Shown: positions 43,733 through 55,473 of the stretch, piece by piece
Layout: each line of letters opens with the position of its first letter
Position numbering within the stretch: the stretch's first letter is position 1
Origin: Nelumbo lutea
Taxonomy: Eukaryota > Streptophyta > Magnoliopsida > Proteales > Nelumbonaceae
Assembly (NCBI GenBank): GCA_022828595.1
Contig: JAKGHH010000007.1
Location: forward strand, 40,672,356-40,736,355
Reading direction: 5' to 3'
Length of the DNA stretch: 64,000 bases
Notes under the pieces: model-generated
Database searches by the model: none
What the model was told of the DNA's origin: nothing
The model's input: the letters and a program-made list of their open reading frames with translations, nothing else
Position numbers and translations under genes: made by a program

Positions 43733-44873
43733 CCCTAAACTGAATTTACATGAAATTCAGCTTCCTATTCCCTACCCAAGAAGAGTCCTGAAGGCTAAAT
43801 TTGATAAGCAATTTGAAAAATTTTTAGAAGTATTTAAAAAGATTCATATTAACCTTCCTCTTCTTGATGTATTGTAACAGATGCTGAAGTATGCCAAATT
43901 CCTGAAGGAGGTGTTGTCTAATAAAAGAAAGTGGAAGGATGGTGAGATGGTAAAACTAAACGAAGAATGTTTAGCCATTCTTCAAAAGAAATTGCCCACA
44001 AAGCTTAAGGATCCAAGGAGTTTTTCTATACCTTGCACCATAGGGAATACTGAATTTGAAAAAGCTTTATGTGATTTAGGTGCTAGTATAAATTTAATGC
44101 CTTATTCTATTTTTGAAAAACTTGGACTGCATGAACTAACATCTACAACTATTATCATGCAATTAGCTTATCGAAACATTAAATATCCTAGGGGAATAGT
44201 AGAAGATGTTTTAGTCAAAGTGGGTAGTTTCATCATTCCTGCTGATTTCATTGTGTTGGATATGGAGGAAGATAAGACAACATCGTTGATTCTAGGGAGA
44301 CCATTTCTTGTTATAGGTAATGCTTTAGTTGACGTGAAAGAAGGTCTACTTACTCTTAGAATCAATGGTCAAGAAGTGGTGTTTAATGTATTTAAAAATA
44401 TGAAATGTCCCAACACAACTGAACATGAAATCTATGCAATTGAAGGCATTGATACATCTAAATCAGAAGACACGTTGAAAGTTGAACGTAACAATAATCA
44501 ATTGCAACAAGTAGAGCAGAAGTTTGTACTAAAATTAGAATTGCGAAATTTGACTTCCGAGCTAGATTCTTTTGAAATTATAACTCATAATGCATCTTTA
44601 CCTCCATCTCACACAAAACCCCTCCCATCTATTGTGCAGGTCCCTATTCCAGGTTTAAACCCACCTATGAAGGATGAAAGGGGGAAACATCGGAAGTTAA
44701 AAACCAAGTGAGGTGGACCCTTTGAAGTGGCTAGGGTATTCCCTCATGGAGCAATTGAACTACGTTATGATGATAGGAGTACATTCAAGGTAAATGGACG
44801 GCGGTTGAAACATTATATTGAACGAGAGCAACCCATCCACCATGGGTCCATTCTCTCCTTGAAACCGCCATGA
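43733..44873 (+). pseudogene. Element B protease fused to the integrase C-terminus
   Basis: The 276-codon frame 43881-44711 has the protease: ALCDLGASINLMPYSIFEKL and SLILGRPFL, then a linker PSIVQVPIPGLNPP. From about 44685 it changes abruptly to the end of integrase (KLKTK, stop, GGPFEVARVFPHGAIELRY, then FKVNGRRLKHY). All of RT, RNase H and most of integrase are absent at this join. Two stops (43877 and about 44711) interrupt the protein. Confidence 0.88.
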
Positions 44874-46028
44874 AAGAAAGGTGAAAGTCAAGCTCGCGAC
44901 TTAAAAAGAGCACTTGTGGGAGGCAGCCCATTAAGTTTTTGTTCTGTTCAGTTTTTTCTTACGAGTGTGTTTCTTTTTTTTTCGTTTCTCATCTCAACGA
45001 GGCATTAAGGGAAGTCCTCTTAATCTTTCTCTCCTTGTTCTTGTTATGCACATTGAGGACAATGTATATCTTAAGTGTGGGGGAGGATTAAAGGGTTGAT
45101 AAATTTTTTCAGACTCTAGCATGCTTCGATTATCCCATCTCTAACCTTTCTTTTCGAAATTTCTGCTCCTAAGAGACTTGTTTTTGAATAATTGTAAACC
45201 GTCATGAATCATGTGCTTAGGTGGGATAGATAGGAAAGGATGCAGGCAAATCTAGCTGAAATTTTTGGCTATGGAAAGTCTCTTAGTAGTTTGAATGATC
45301 AACATGCAAGATGCAATACAGATTTGACCCTTGTGAGCATTCAATTTCTGAGGGACAAACATGGTTTGATTATTTTAGAACTTGTCTTATTAGGCATGTT
45401 GAACCACAATAATGAGTTCATGGATCGGAACGTGACTTTTATCCATGTTACAAAAAAAAAAAAAAGAGAGAAAAATTTTTATTTTTTGAATAAGTGTGAG
45501 ATGGAGCATAAAATGCACTCACACTAAAAATATAAGAAAAGGGTGAGATGGAGCATAAAATGTACTCATTCCTAGATCCCGAACCCTAATTCACCTTTCG
45601 ATGCAGTGGACTCATGATAAGTGGTGGAGATGCGATACATAAGCAAGTTTATGGTGATAACATTCCTTGTTTCATTCTGAAAAAACATGAGAGGGTATTT
45701 TTGAATTTTGCTGCATGTGATTGTGAAAACAAAGAGGGCTTACTTTAGTCCTAAATTATTCATGCGAAGAGATGTTTGTTTCCCTTGATTGTCGATCTCA
45801 TTTGGGATTATGAGGATTGGCGATTTAAGATGATTCTTTGACAAGTTAAAGAGGAAAAGAAGTGGACGAAGGGAAGGATCATGAATACTGATCAAGGCAT
45901 GAAAGAGGGCGAAGATCCTGGAAGAATGACCTCCAAAAATTTTAGTAGTTAGTCAGCTTGTTCTATTTTAGTTTTTCTTCAGTTTTGTCTTGCCTGAGGA
46001 AGGGCAAGGTTTAAGTGTGGGGGAATTT
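44874..46028 (+). other. Element B 3' noncoding region with polypurine motif
   Basis: No gene. GAGGACAATGTATATCTTAAG then gtgtgggggagg at 45055-45085, and a second AAGTGTGGGGGAA directly before the 3' LTR (46013-46025), the probable polypurine tract. Contains an imperfect ~55 bp repeat (gtgagatggagcataaaatg at about 45495 and 45543). Confidence 0.7.
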
Positions 46029-47508
46029 GATGAGAGTAGAATTTATCACATTTTTATCCCCAAATGTTTTGTCTTTCATAACTAATTAGTACTTAATTGG
46101 ACTCATATCTCTTGTATTTCGGTTCAGGGCATGATAGAAGGCATCAGGAGCAAAGAAAGGCAAATCGGATGATTTTTCATAGTTTCGGCAACGTTCAGTA
46201 ATCTGGGCCTAACTCATGTATCCAAATTCTGATTGGGCCGATTCAAGACCCACTAGAAAGAGTAGAGAAGAAATCACAACTTTTATGTTTTGGGCTTTTG
46301 TAGATTCGGCCTGCATCAAAGTCAAATCTGGGCCCAAAGTCGGGGAAAATTTGTAGGAAGGCCCAATCTGCAGTTGAAGCCCAATTCGTAGAGGAGGTCT
46401 AATACGAATCCAAGAACAAGAAACTGAGAAGAGTCCTTCTAGATCTAAAGTCTTGATGTAATCTTAGAAAGATAAAGGGATTGAGTTCAATAGATAAAGA
46501 GATAAGATTGGATTAGAATAGGTCTATCTATTCTTGTAAGATAAACTTCAAGAGGAAGTAGGAGACCACCACCTCCCCTTTAAGCTATATAAAGGAGGGA
46601 GCAGACCAGCCTTGGAGCACTCAATCTCTGGAGGGGATCACGAATTGCATTGAGCAATCAGTCAAGAAAGGAGAAAAGAAGTCAAGAAATAGAGGAAAGG
46701 TGGTCAAGAAATCAAGAAACTTCAAGAAGAAGGTGGCAGCAAGAAGAGGAGATCTCAGCACCATGGGCGAATTCAAGAGTTCTTTCTTTCCCTTTGTTTG
46801 CTTTAATTCTCTTATCATGAACTGATTTGTTTCTTGCTAGGGCTGTGGAAAGCCTAACCATGTTAATGAATATATTTTTATCTTTATGATTTATCCAAGA
46901 TTGTGATTTCCATATAGTCTATGAATTATTGTGTTTAATGCAATTAAGAGTTTGGCCACCTCTTAATTGATTTGTGTTATGTGAATGAATCGAGAGAGGA
47001 ATTCACATAAGCGATTGAATAATTCATAGTGTGAATTGAATGGTATATAGAGATATATATACATGATTCATCTAAACTTAATGGTTTTTTCTTGGACTTA
47101 ATGCACTCCCATCTTGAGATCTCTACTCGAGAGATCGAAGGGTTACCTGATGGGTATAGGTTTAGTATACCTCGAGAGAGAATATTGAATAAAATTGGAA
47201 CAACCTCAGCTTATGGGAATGACAAATAATCTTGGTTAATCGAACCCATCAATATTCATTACATTGGTTAGGTGGACCTAAAGTCCTAGCGATTTCATCC
47301 ATTGCATATTCGATTAGTGATCTTTGCTTCTATTTTCCTTTTCTAGTTTTTAATTTCAGTAGTTCTTGCTCAAATCTGAATTTTGTTTGTCCAAATAATT
47401 AGGGAAGACTATGGTTTTAATTCTTATTTTGTTAAATCCCCATGGGAATGATATTTTATACTACTTGATAACTAGTGCACTTGCTAGGGTTATATTTATA
47501 ACTATCAG
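46029..47508 (+). repeat. Element B 3' LTR
   Basis: Starts TGATGAGAGTAGAATTTATC after the polypurine tract and ends TATAACTATCA. TATATAAA at 46586-46593. Followed directly by Copia-3. Confidence 0.93.
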
Positions 47509-48483
47509 TCATAACCATAACGGACTGGTGGTCTGGATACCCGGGTGGATCTTCTAGTTTGGTCACTACCTGGAACTTGTGGAACATCTCCCACTGGTCC
47601 TGAGCTCTCCTCATCAAGAACTATTTCCTGATGATTGGTGTCCAGGATGTAATCAGTCTCTAAGGACTGGGCATTTCGACTACAGAACACTTTCTGCTCA
47701 CTTGGGTCATAGAAAAGATAACCCACAGAATCCTTTGGGTAGCCTACAAATAGGCAATGGCTGGTCTTGGATTCCAACTTGTCCGCACTTGTTTTTTTTA
47801 ACGTGCATAGGACAACCCCAAATCTTCAAGTGTCTGACACTTGGTTTCTTTCTGGTCCATAGTTCGTATGGAGTTTTCGAAACTGATTTGGTTGGGACCC
47901 AATTCAACATGTAGATTACAGTCTCTAACGCATATCCCCAAAAGGATGTGGGGAATTTCAAGCATGTGAGAAGTGACCGGACCATGTCTAACAATGTCCT
48001 ATTCCTCCTCTCTAAAACACCGTTAAGTTACGGTGTTGCAGGAGGAGCCAACTGCGATATTATTCCATTGGCCTTCAAGTAATCCCTAAATTCGTCAGAG
48101 AGATACTCGCCACATTGATCCGATCGAAGGGCCTTAATTTCTCTCCCTAACTGTTTCTCAACTTCCTATCTGAACTCCTTGGGCTTTTCAAAGGATTCGA
48201 ACTTCTGTCTCATTAGGTACACGTAACCATATCGTGAGTAGTCATCCATGAAGGTGATAAAATACACGTGTTAGTTACGAGTCATAACACTCAGGGGACC
48301 ACATACATTAGTATGTATAAGGTCAAGTGCGCCTGTACATCTTTCAGGCTTACCGTTAAATGGCCGTTTTGTCATCTTGCCTCGGAGGCAAGGCTCACAA
48401 GTGGGATGATCTTATATGATTAGAAAATCCAAAGGACAATCCTTTACCAGTCTTGTGATTCAGTCAATACCGATATGGCCAAG
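47509..48483 (-). pseudogene. Copia-3 integrase and linker
   Basis: Frames 47707-47994 ([21 protein letters not shown]... [21 protein letters not shown]) and 47505-47777 ([20 protein letters not shown]) are integrase C-terminus and linker. The catalytic core at 48000-48400 has frameshifts and stops. Confidence 0.88.
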
Positions 48484-48930
48484 TCAGTAATGCCACAGGC
48501 ATGTGGGACTAACTATATCATGAGTCCTTTTCTTGGGAATTTTGACAGATGTAGTTTCAATTAAGTTAGTTTCTAGAGAATGATATAGAACATAGAGACC
48601 ATTCTTCAGTTCCCCACATGCGATGAATTTATTATTCTGTTTAACAGTAATCATATTACTAAAATAAACAGTATATCCATCAGCACATAGTTTAGAAACA
48701 GAAATCAAATTTCTTCTAAAGTACTGTACATAAAGGCAATCTTTAAGTACAATAATTTCTTCTGAAAAAACTAATTCTACAGTTCCAATTGCCGCAGCTA
48801 CAACACTTGCAGTTGTTCCCAAGAAAAGTGTCACTTCTCCTTCACTCAGCCTTCTGCTTATTTTGATCCCCCTATAGTGAAATACATGTATGAGTTGAAG
48901 CCCCAGAATCAACACACCAGGACATAGAAG
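48484..48930 (-). pseudogene. Copia-3 protease and pre-integrase
   Basis: The 143-codon frame includes ISRRLSEGEVTLFLGTTASV, RRNLISVSKLCADGYTVYFSN and ENGLYVL-like residues. The catalytic WCVDSGASTHTC is in the overlapping frame above 48872. Longest protease/pre-integrase frame of the three copia copies. Confidence 0.88.
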
Positions 48931-49762
48931 TGACTAACAAATTAGTCTCAATGACACAAGCTTCGAAAGTACCTTTCTTAGATTCCAAGTAGGTAGGACA
49001 ATTCCTTTTCCAGTGGTTGACCTGCTTACAGAAGTGACAGGCATCAGATGCCTTGTCTTTCTTTTGTTTCCTAGATTTAGTGGCCTTTTTCTGGGGTTTC
49101 CTCTTTGCCCTCCTCTTCTTACCAGATTTGCTAGCTTCAACAAGCATGGCTATCGGTTCATCCTTCCTAATTAGTTCCTCGGCCCGTTCCAACATGTTGC
49201 TAAGCTTTTGAATGTTGACATTCAGCTTGTTTATATTGTAATTCATTATGAACGGATTGAAGGACAAAGGCAAGGAGTTAAGAATGGCATCTATCTATGT
49301 GACCAAATCTAGCCTGGACCCAAGGGCCTCCAGCTCGTTAATGTAACCCACCATCCGGAGACAACGGTCATGAAGTTGCTGCCCTTTGGTCATCTGCGCG
49401 GTCATGAACTGCTTCAGGACCTTCTGTCAAGTAGAATGGTTCTGCTCTTCGTACATAGTTTTTAGACTATCCAATATGTCCTTGGCGAGTTCGATCTGAT
49501 CGAATTGCCACTATATCAGATTATCTAAAGAGGCTATGATATAGCAGTGGGCTAAGGAGTTTTTTTCCTCCCATTCTTGGTATTCCCTCCTACGGGCTTC
49601 TGAAGCCCTGTTTCCCGGACGATCCGGTGCAGGATTCTTTGCCACTTTATCTAATTTTTTCGAAGTCAGGACTAGCATAAGGTTTCTGTACCAGTCGGCA
49701 TAGTTTGGGCCCTTAAGCTTGTTGTCATCAAGCAACTTAGCAAATTGCCCGTTTGCCATTTT
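48872..49762 (-). pseudogene. Copia-3 gag
   Basis: N-terminal frame 49511-49792 has MANGQFAKLLDDNKLKGPNY followed by WYRNLMLVLTSKK, starting at the Met near 49760. The C-terminal frame 48872-49273 has a Lys-rich run, the zinc knuckle CHFCKQVNHWKRNC and the DSG of the protease, so gag and protease are continuous. Stops and shifts between 49273 and 49511. Confidence 0.9.
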
Positions 49763-51520
49763 CTGATAAAACAGCAAAGCATTAGTCCACAATCTTAGTT
49801 TGATTCAAGTTACCTACATAGATAAGACTTTTAAAACATGTTCCATTTCCATTTGTTCATCTCTGAGATTTCCCTCCTATCTCAGTGACGGAGATGGTGA
49901 AATGTCTCTGGAAATGTAGGAAATCACATAGGGTGTGTGGAGCTAACTGTTTCAGCTGCATAACCCCACCACCTTTCTGTGACGGATCATATCCACTCAT
50001 CGTATGGGTTTCCCTTTGGCCTCTGTCAGACAAGATTTAGAGCCGTTTTCAGGTAAACCTTTCTGTCCAATGAGTGCTCACCCATCATACTCAGGTTACG
50101 CCAAGGTACCGTGAGAGAGTTCCCATTATCTGGTGAAGCCCCTCCCACATCGGTCTATGACGCCCCTATCATCTTATGAAACACTTTGACAGACCCAATA
50201 GCAAATGGATAGCCCAATTTTATGGTGTGTTTCCTCATTACTGAAGGACCCATCATCGTGCTAATGATGGAAGGCCTTTAGAGAGTCCATCATATGGATC
50301 TCCCTATCACATGCACTCATATTTGCTAGAGGGAACAAAAATTACACCCTAATAAATTAGGTCAAACCAGAGTGGCTCCCACTGACTTTCATAAAGTCAG
50401 ATTTATGGTGGCCCAAATCGGTTAGCGTTTCCGCATGCGACCCTTTTTAGGATTGTGGGGCCCACCATGAATAGAAGGGGTCATCCAATGACTGTAAGGG
50501 ACACCATGGCAATGATGTGCATCCAGCAATGGTGTGCGCAACAGCCACTAATGAATCATCATGGGCCAAGTGCTCATGGCCCACAGACGTAGCACATCAA
50601 ATTTCCACACATCACATGATATGGAAGAATTTATCCAATCAATTAACTACTGTAAAGCCCATTAATCAGCCCATTTAAAATCCATAACATTAACCATTAA
50701 TATCATCTAGGTATATGGGCTGAATCGCAGTTAGCAGCTCGACCCATATAGCTTTTAGGTAAAACTGGGCTTTTGTAGTTTTAACCCCTTAAAATTGGGC
50801 TTTACAGGTTGGGCCGAATTGGTTCTTCCAATTAAAAATTGATTTCAAACTCGCAAGTGGGAAATAACAAGACTGAATACAGCCCCTTTCGAGCCCTAGA
50901 TTCGGTCCATAAAGCTTTGGTCCAATCTGGTCCGAAACGGTCCAAAACCAATCTTTAATTTAAGAAGAAATTCGATGAAAGATCTGAAATTAAAAATCTA
51001 AAATCTGAAAAGCACATAGCAGATCTGGACTATTCGTACAACCTACAAAACAGAGGTTAGTAATTAGGGTTGCAGTTTCCCAAACTGCAAAACGCAGGTT
51101 GTGAACTCTCCATCTGCGAATCTCTAGCACCGTCCCCTTCTCCAATCAAGAAAATAAAAAACAGTAATCCTATTTCTATTAAATAATTACATTCTTGATT
51201 GAATCCTATACATTCAGTCTTGAAAAAAAAATTATTTTATAGATCGAAAAGAATAGAAACTACAAATAAAAATTGCACAGACAATCTGCGCCAATACTGC
51301 ACTTCGATCTCCAGGTACGAACAGTCCATTAAATCAAGAAATGAATTAAGAACAGTTCTAAATTAATTTCTGATTTAACAAAATTAATTTTAGATCAATC
51401 GCCCAAAAAAAGAAACAATTTCTTGAAGCAAAATTGCAATCTGCGTAATACCCGGATAGAACAGCTTCTACCGAATTGCGCAGGTTCAGATATGATCTTT
51501 TGGTTCAAGATTTGAACCTG
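49763..51520 (-). other. Copia-3 noncoding leader
   Basis: About 1.76 kb without genes. It provides the uninterrupted version of the Copia-2 leader, including the empty insertion site for the second solo LTR near 50640. Confidence 0.85.
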
Positions 51521-51534
51521 TGGCTCTGATACCA
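51521..51534 (-). promoter_or_regulatory. Copia-3 primer-binding site (tRNA-iMet type)
   Basis: Minus strand TGGTATCAGAGCCA, one base from the LTR terminus, as in Copia-2. Confidence 0.93.
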
Positions 51535-51535
51535 C

Positions 51536-53376
51536 TGAAAGGAATGGCAGGATCCATCGTATGGATGCCAAAGCTATTGCAGAATGGGTGGGCAAATTTC
51601 AAAAAAATCCCTACCTTCCTTCCAACTGGGAATCGCATTCCCTAATTTTAGAATCAAAATTCAAGGATCCTATTTGAACCAAACCAGACCAGATTTGAAT
51701 CAAAAGAGAAGGGAGTGATTATACCTGATCCAGAGAAGTAGTATCTCCTAATGTTGGTGTTCACGCCCAAAGAAGATCCCAAGATCAGCTCCCACTGAAG
51801 ATGACACAGTGATGATAGAGCTGAACCAATAGTGTTCATCCCACGAACCAAGTTCTTCTAAAGAACTCAATGGAGGACCATGAGCACCACACGAACAATC
51901 AAGAACCTTTCTTGATTTTCTCTAACTGAGAACTTGAACTGGTAAAAAGGGTGGCAGCGGCTGCTAGAGGAGAATGCTAGAGAAGAAAGTGGCAAACTGC
52001 TATTTTCTTCTCTAGGGTTATCTGAGATCCTATCTCAAGAATGCAGGGTGGTCTGCTGAAAAACACCTAGGCTTTGAATTCAAGTAATTCAAAAATTAGG
52101 GTTTTCCTCCTCTTTCTTAGTGATTAAGAAAACCTCCTAATCCTATTAGGAGTTGCCCTTATCCAAATCTGTATTTGGATTAGGACTCCTCTTAATCTTA
52201 TTTGCAGATTAGATAAGATTTTGGGCTTAACCTAATCTCAGATCCGCCCCCTTAAATGACTGATCAAATCAGCCTAGATTGAAATATGCTTTAGGCCCAA
52301 TATGTATTAAGTGCTCAATAGTCTTCCAACTTGCTGCCCAGTTGGGCTTCTTTGTATGGCGTGGGACCCAAGCATTGATCTACATCAGTCACATGGGTTC
52401 AGCCCAACCTTTGTTACAAGGCCTAGCCAAATTCACTAGAAAGCCCAGTGAACCCCTTAAGCCCATCACATGGACCCCATGGGCCCAACACTTACACTAA
52501 GTGGTCCCTGGGCAAAGCCATCTTATAAAAACCCAGGGACTGTGGGCAGATGCAAGATTAACCCATCGGGTATATCCCAAATGGCCTTACACTTAACCTC
52601 TTAGCCCATAATGATCAAGCACTGCCCGACAAGAGATGACCTCTCCATGGGCTGCAAGCAACAGTGTTGCACTCTCTACTGACATCAATCCCGGGAATTA
52701 AAACCATTTGCAAACATTTTGAAACCATATGTAAGTATATATCATATATATAAATTTTGCAAAACAAAACTCCAACGATTGAAATCAACTTCTGGCAGTT
52801 TGGTTTCCATCAGAGAGAGTGCATCCCCAATCATTACCTTTGTCCGACAAAGGGGCTGATCCCGTCACTATGATCACCCACTCAGATGAATTCTCAAACT
52901 GTCCCAACATATCCAGGTTTTGAACCCGCTAAGGATCTTACTGATTGGCATATCAAAGATAGCCCAATCTGACTCCAAGTGCAGTACCATAATCGGGTCT
53001 AGGGGTCAGGTGTAACTTTCCTATTTTGCCCATTAATCTCCAAGGTCCAGGGCAATACTGGAAATCTAGTCCGGTTCAAGGGTTCAAGTAATCTTACACT
53101 ACGTGTGCCTTGGGTCTCAACTTGGCGGCTGAGACAAGCCACCCCAACAATTGGTAGCACACCAGTATCCAGCCTTGGCAGGATAAATCTCCCCAAACTT
53201 ATCCAACGGCTATGAACATTTAAAACTAACACAAGTCTCATTAAGTGTCTAGTTTTAGGGTCTTACACAGAAGCATACCACACAACATGAGTCAAACATG
53301 TACTTTATTTATTTCATTAAATTTCAAAAGTACATCAAAACTAATTGAAGCTAAGGGCATACAAAACTGTCTAACA
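51536..53376 (-). repeat. Copia-3 5' LTR (full length)
   Basis: 1841 bp, minus-strand start TGTTAGACAGTTTTG at 53376 and end CTTTCA at 51536. Flanked on the right by CCAAC (53377-53381), which does not match GCTGG beside 38419. Confidence 0.93.
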
Positions 53377-53439
53377 CCAACTTGTATACCGGGGTGGGCT
53401 TTGCATCACAGGATTCACACTCGAGCTGCCTGCGCCTTT

Positions 53440-54110
53440 GGTACTAATACTTAGCCTATGCCGATGAAGCGGTTAGGTCTTATATGGTGTCGAGGTCTTC
53501 ATTAGCTCAACGTTTTAGCCCTTAGGCTAGGGAAGTGACTTATAATCCACTCTCCTAGAGTTCGCCCATGCCGAAGAGGCGACTGGGCCTCATAGTGTCA
53601 AAGTCTTTGTTAGCTCGGTGTATTGGCCCTTAGGCTCTGGGAGTGACCACGGTCCAGCCCCTTGTGGAGTTCGCCCATGCCGAAGAGGTGATTGGGTCTT
53701 ATAGTGCCAAGGTCTTTGTTAGCTCGGCATCTTGGCCCTTGGGCTTTGGGAGCGACTACGGTCCACCCCTTTCTAGAGTTCGCCCATGCTGAAGAGGCGA
53801 CTGGGTCTTATAGTGCCGAGGTCTTTGTTTGCTCGGCGTATTGGCCCTTAGGCTCTGGGAGCGACTACGGTCCACCCCCTTCTGGAGTTCGCCCATGCCG
53901 AAGAGGCGACTGGGTCTTATAGTGCTGAGGTCTTTGTTAGCTCAGCATTTTGGCCCTTAGGCCCTAGGAGTGACTACGGTCCACCCCCTTTTGGAGTTCG
54001 CCCATGCCGAAGAGGCGACTGGGTCTTATAGTGCTAAGGCCTTTCTTAGCTCGGTAGTTTGGCCCTTAGACTTTGGGAGCAACTTGTAGTCCACTTCATT
54101 TGGTGATTAC
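53440..54110. repeat. 109 bp tandem repeat, about six units
   Basis: TTCGCCCATGCCGAAGAGGC-like words begin at 53571, 53670, 53779, 53888 and 53997 (spacings 99, 109, 109, 109), with a diverged first unit near 53455 and a partial last one. Units include ttagctcggc, ttggcccttagg and gactacggtccaccccctt. It lies immediately after the gypsy-3 integrase, in what would be its 3' noncoding region. Confidence 0.93.
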
Positions 54111-54129
54111 AAGTAATATTGCCTTAAGT

Positions 54130-55140
54130 TGACAATATTCCATGCCCGAGGTACTTGTTTCCCTTCCAGGGTTTCAAGCTCATATGTTCCTTCCCCGAGC
54201 ACCTGCTTTACTTAGTAGGGTCCTTTCCAATTTGGCCCGAGCTTACCAACATCGGGCTCAGGCACCATAACTTTACGAAGGACCAGGTCTTTGACGCAGA
54301 GGTTCCACTTCTTGACCTTGGCGTTATAGTACGCGGAGGTTCCCATACCTCGTCAAGTAGGTCGAGGTTGGTGCATAGCTCGTCTTCATTTGTTTTGTCG
54401 TCATACACTTCTAGACGTAGTGTGGAAACCTTGATCTCGGCTACGATGACTGCTTCTGTGCCATAAGTGAGGTTGAAGGGGGTCTCGCCTGTTGCGGTCT
54501 TCATCGTGGTTTGATAAGCCCATAGTACACTGGGTAGCTCGTCTACCCATAGTCCCTTAGCTTAGTCGAGGCGTGCCTTCAGTCCACGGAGAATGGCTCT
54601 GTTTGTGACCTCCGCTTGACCGTTTGCTTGAGGGTGCGCCACCGAGGTGAAGTTCTGTTGAATTCCCATATCTTTGCACTAGTTCTGAAATTTAATATCC
54701 TCGAGCTGCCTACCATTGTTAGAGATCAGTACTCGGGGTAGTCCAAAATGGCACACTATATTCTTCCAGAAGGAGTTCTACACATTCCGCGCTGTGATTG
54801 TTGTGAGAAGTTCTGCTTCTACCCACTTAGTGAAATAATCAACTGCCACCACTAAGAACCTCCTTTACCCTGTCGCTGGCAGAAATGGTCTGAGTATATC
54901 AATCCCCCACTGTGCGAAAGGCCACGGGCTGGTGAGATACTTCAGGTCGGAGGTGGGCTGGTGGCGGATGTTGGCATGCTTTTGGCATTTATCGCACTTT
55001 CGGACGAACTCAATTGCATCTGCCTTCATCGTTGGCTAGTAGTATCCTTGTCGTAGCGCTTTCTGGGCGAGAGCTCTGCCCCCCAAGTGTCTGCCGCACA
55101 GACCCTCATGAGTATCGCAGAGCACGAGCTCAGCCTCAGA
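54130..55140 (-). pseudogene. Gypsy-3 integrase
   Basis: Zinc-binding HHCC part (HEGLCGRHLGG ... CDKCQKHANIRHQP) at about 54960-55130; core with PFAQWGIDIL (first Asp), VLISNNGRQLEDIKFQN and NGQAEVTNRA (Glu). The second catalytic residue is Asn instead of the expected Asp (codon at 54718-54720). C-terminal part ATGETPFNLTYGTEAVI at 54208-54504. Stops at several points. Confidence 0.88.
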
Positions 55141-55473
55141 AGGTCGCAAGTAGCGTAGATAGGGGAGCGTGTAGGATCTTCAATACAGTTGTTCGTCTAT
55201 CATGACGTATTTGGCTGCCTGACGCTCTACCCTGATAGTAGCATTACGATTTGTAGGGAGGGTTCCGCGTAGCATGAAGCTCGCGAGCGGATCGATCTAG
55301 CTCAGCTCTGCTTGTATGACAACAACGGCCTCATCTGCCCCCCCAAGAATGCTAGGCCAAGGTAGGTCCTCTATGTACACGGTTCTCATGGTATTATCAC
55401 TGGTGCTGGCTAACCGAAACAGGGCATCAGCCTCAGCATTCTCTGATCTCGGGATTTGCTTGATGAAGTGTGA
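55141..55473 (-). pseudogene. Gypsy-3 RNase H-integrase linker
   Basis: Low-conservation segment between the RVT_3 RNase H and integrase, in broken frames. No separate gene is seen. Confidence 0.6.

Larger units (their letters stand above)
39086..47508 (+). mobile_element. Element B: defective Athila-like Ty3/gypsy element
   Basis: Plus-strand element with both LTRs (39086-40510, 46029-47508), a primer site, gag, protease and the last part of integrase. RT, RNase H and most of integrase are deleted. A minus-strand solo LTR of the same family sits between gag and protease. The flanking 5-mers differ (CTAAT on the left, GTCAT on the right), although both flanks are copia sequence. Confidence 0.9.
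47509..53376 (-). mobile_element. Copia-3: 5' part of a Ty1/copia element
   Basis: Minus-strand copia with full 5' LTR, primer site, leader, gag, protease and integrase. It stops at 47509 in the integrase-RT linker, where element B begins. RT, RNase H and most of the 3' LTR are missing; 38419-39085 is probably the other end. Confidence 0.92.

Noticed and set aside
45240..45527. 95-codon frame in the 3' region of element B as an env-like gene.
   Set aside because: It has no signal peptide or membrane segment and includes a lysine run from an A tract; Athila-type env similarity is not visible.
38419..53381. A target duplication for Copia-3 as a single clean insertion.
   Set aside because: GCTGG (38414-38418) and CCAAC (53377-53381) do not match, and the outer flanks are different gypsy elements.
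54155..54466. Plus-strand frames antisense to gypsy-3 integrase, such as this 103-codon one.
   Set aside because: They are antisense shadows of recognisable minus-strand pol domains with no motif of their own.
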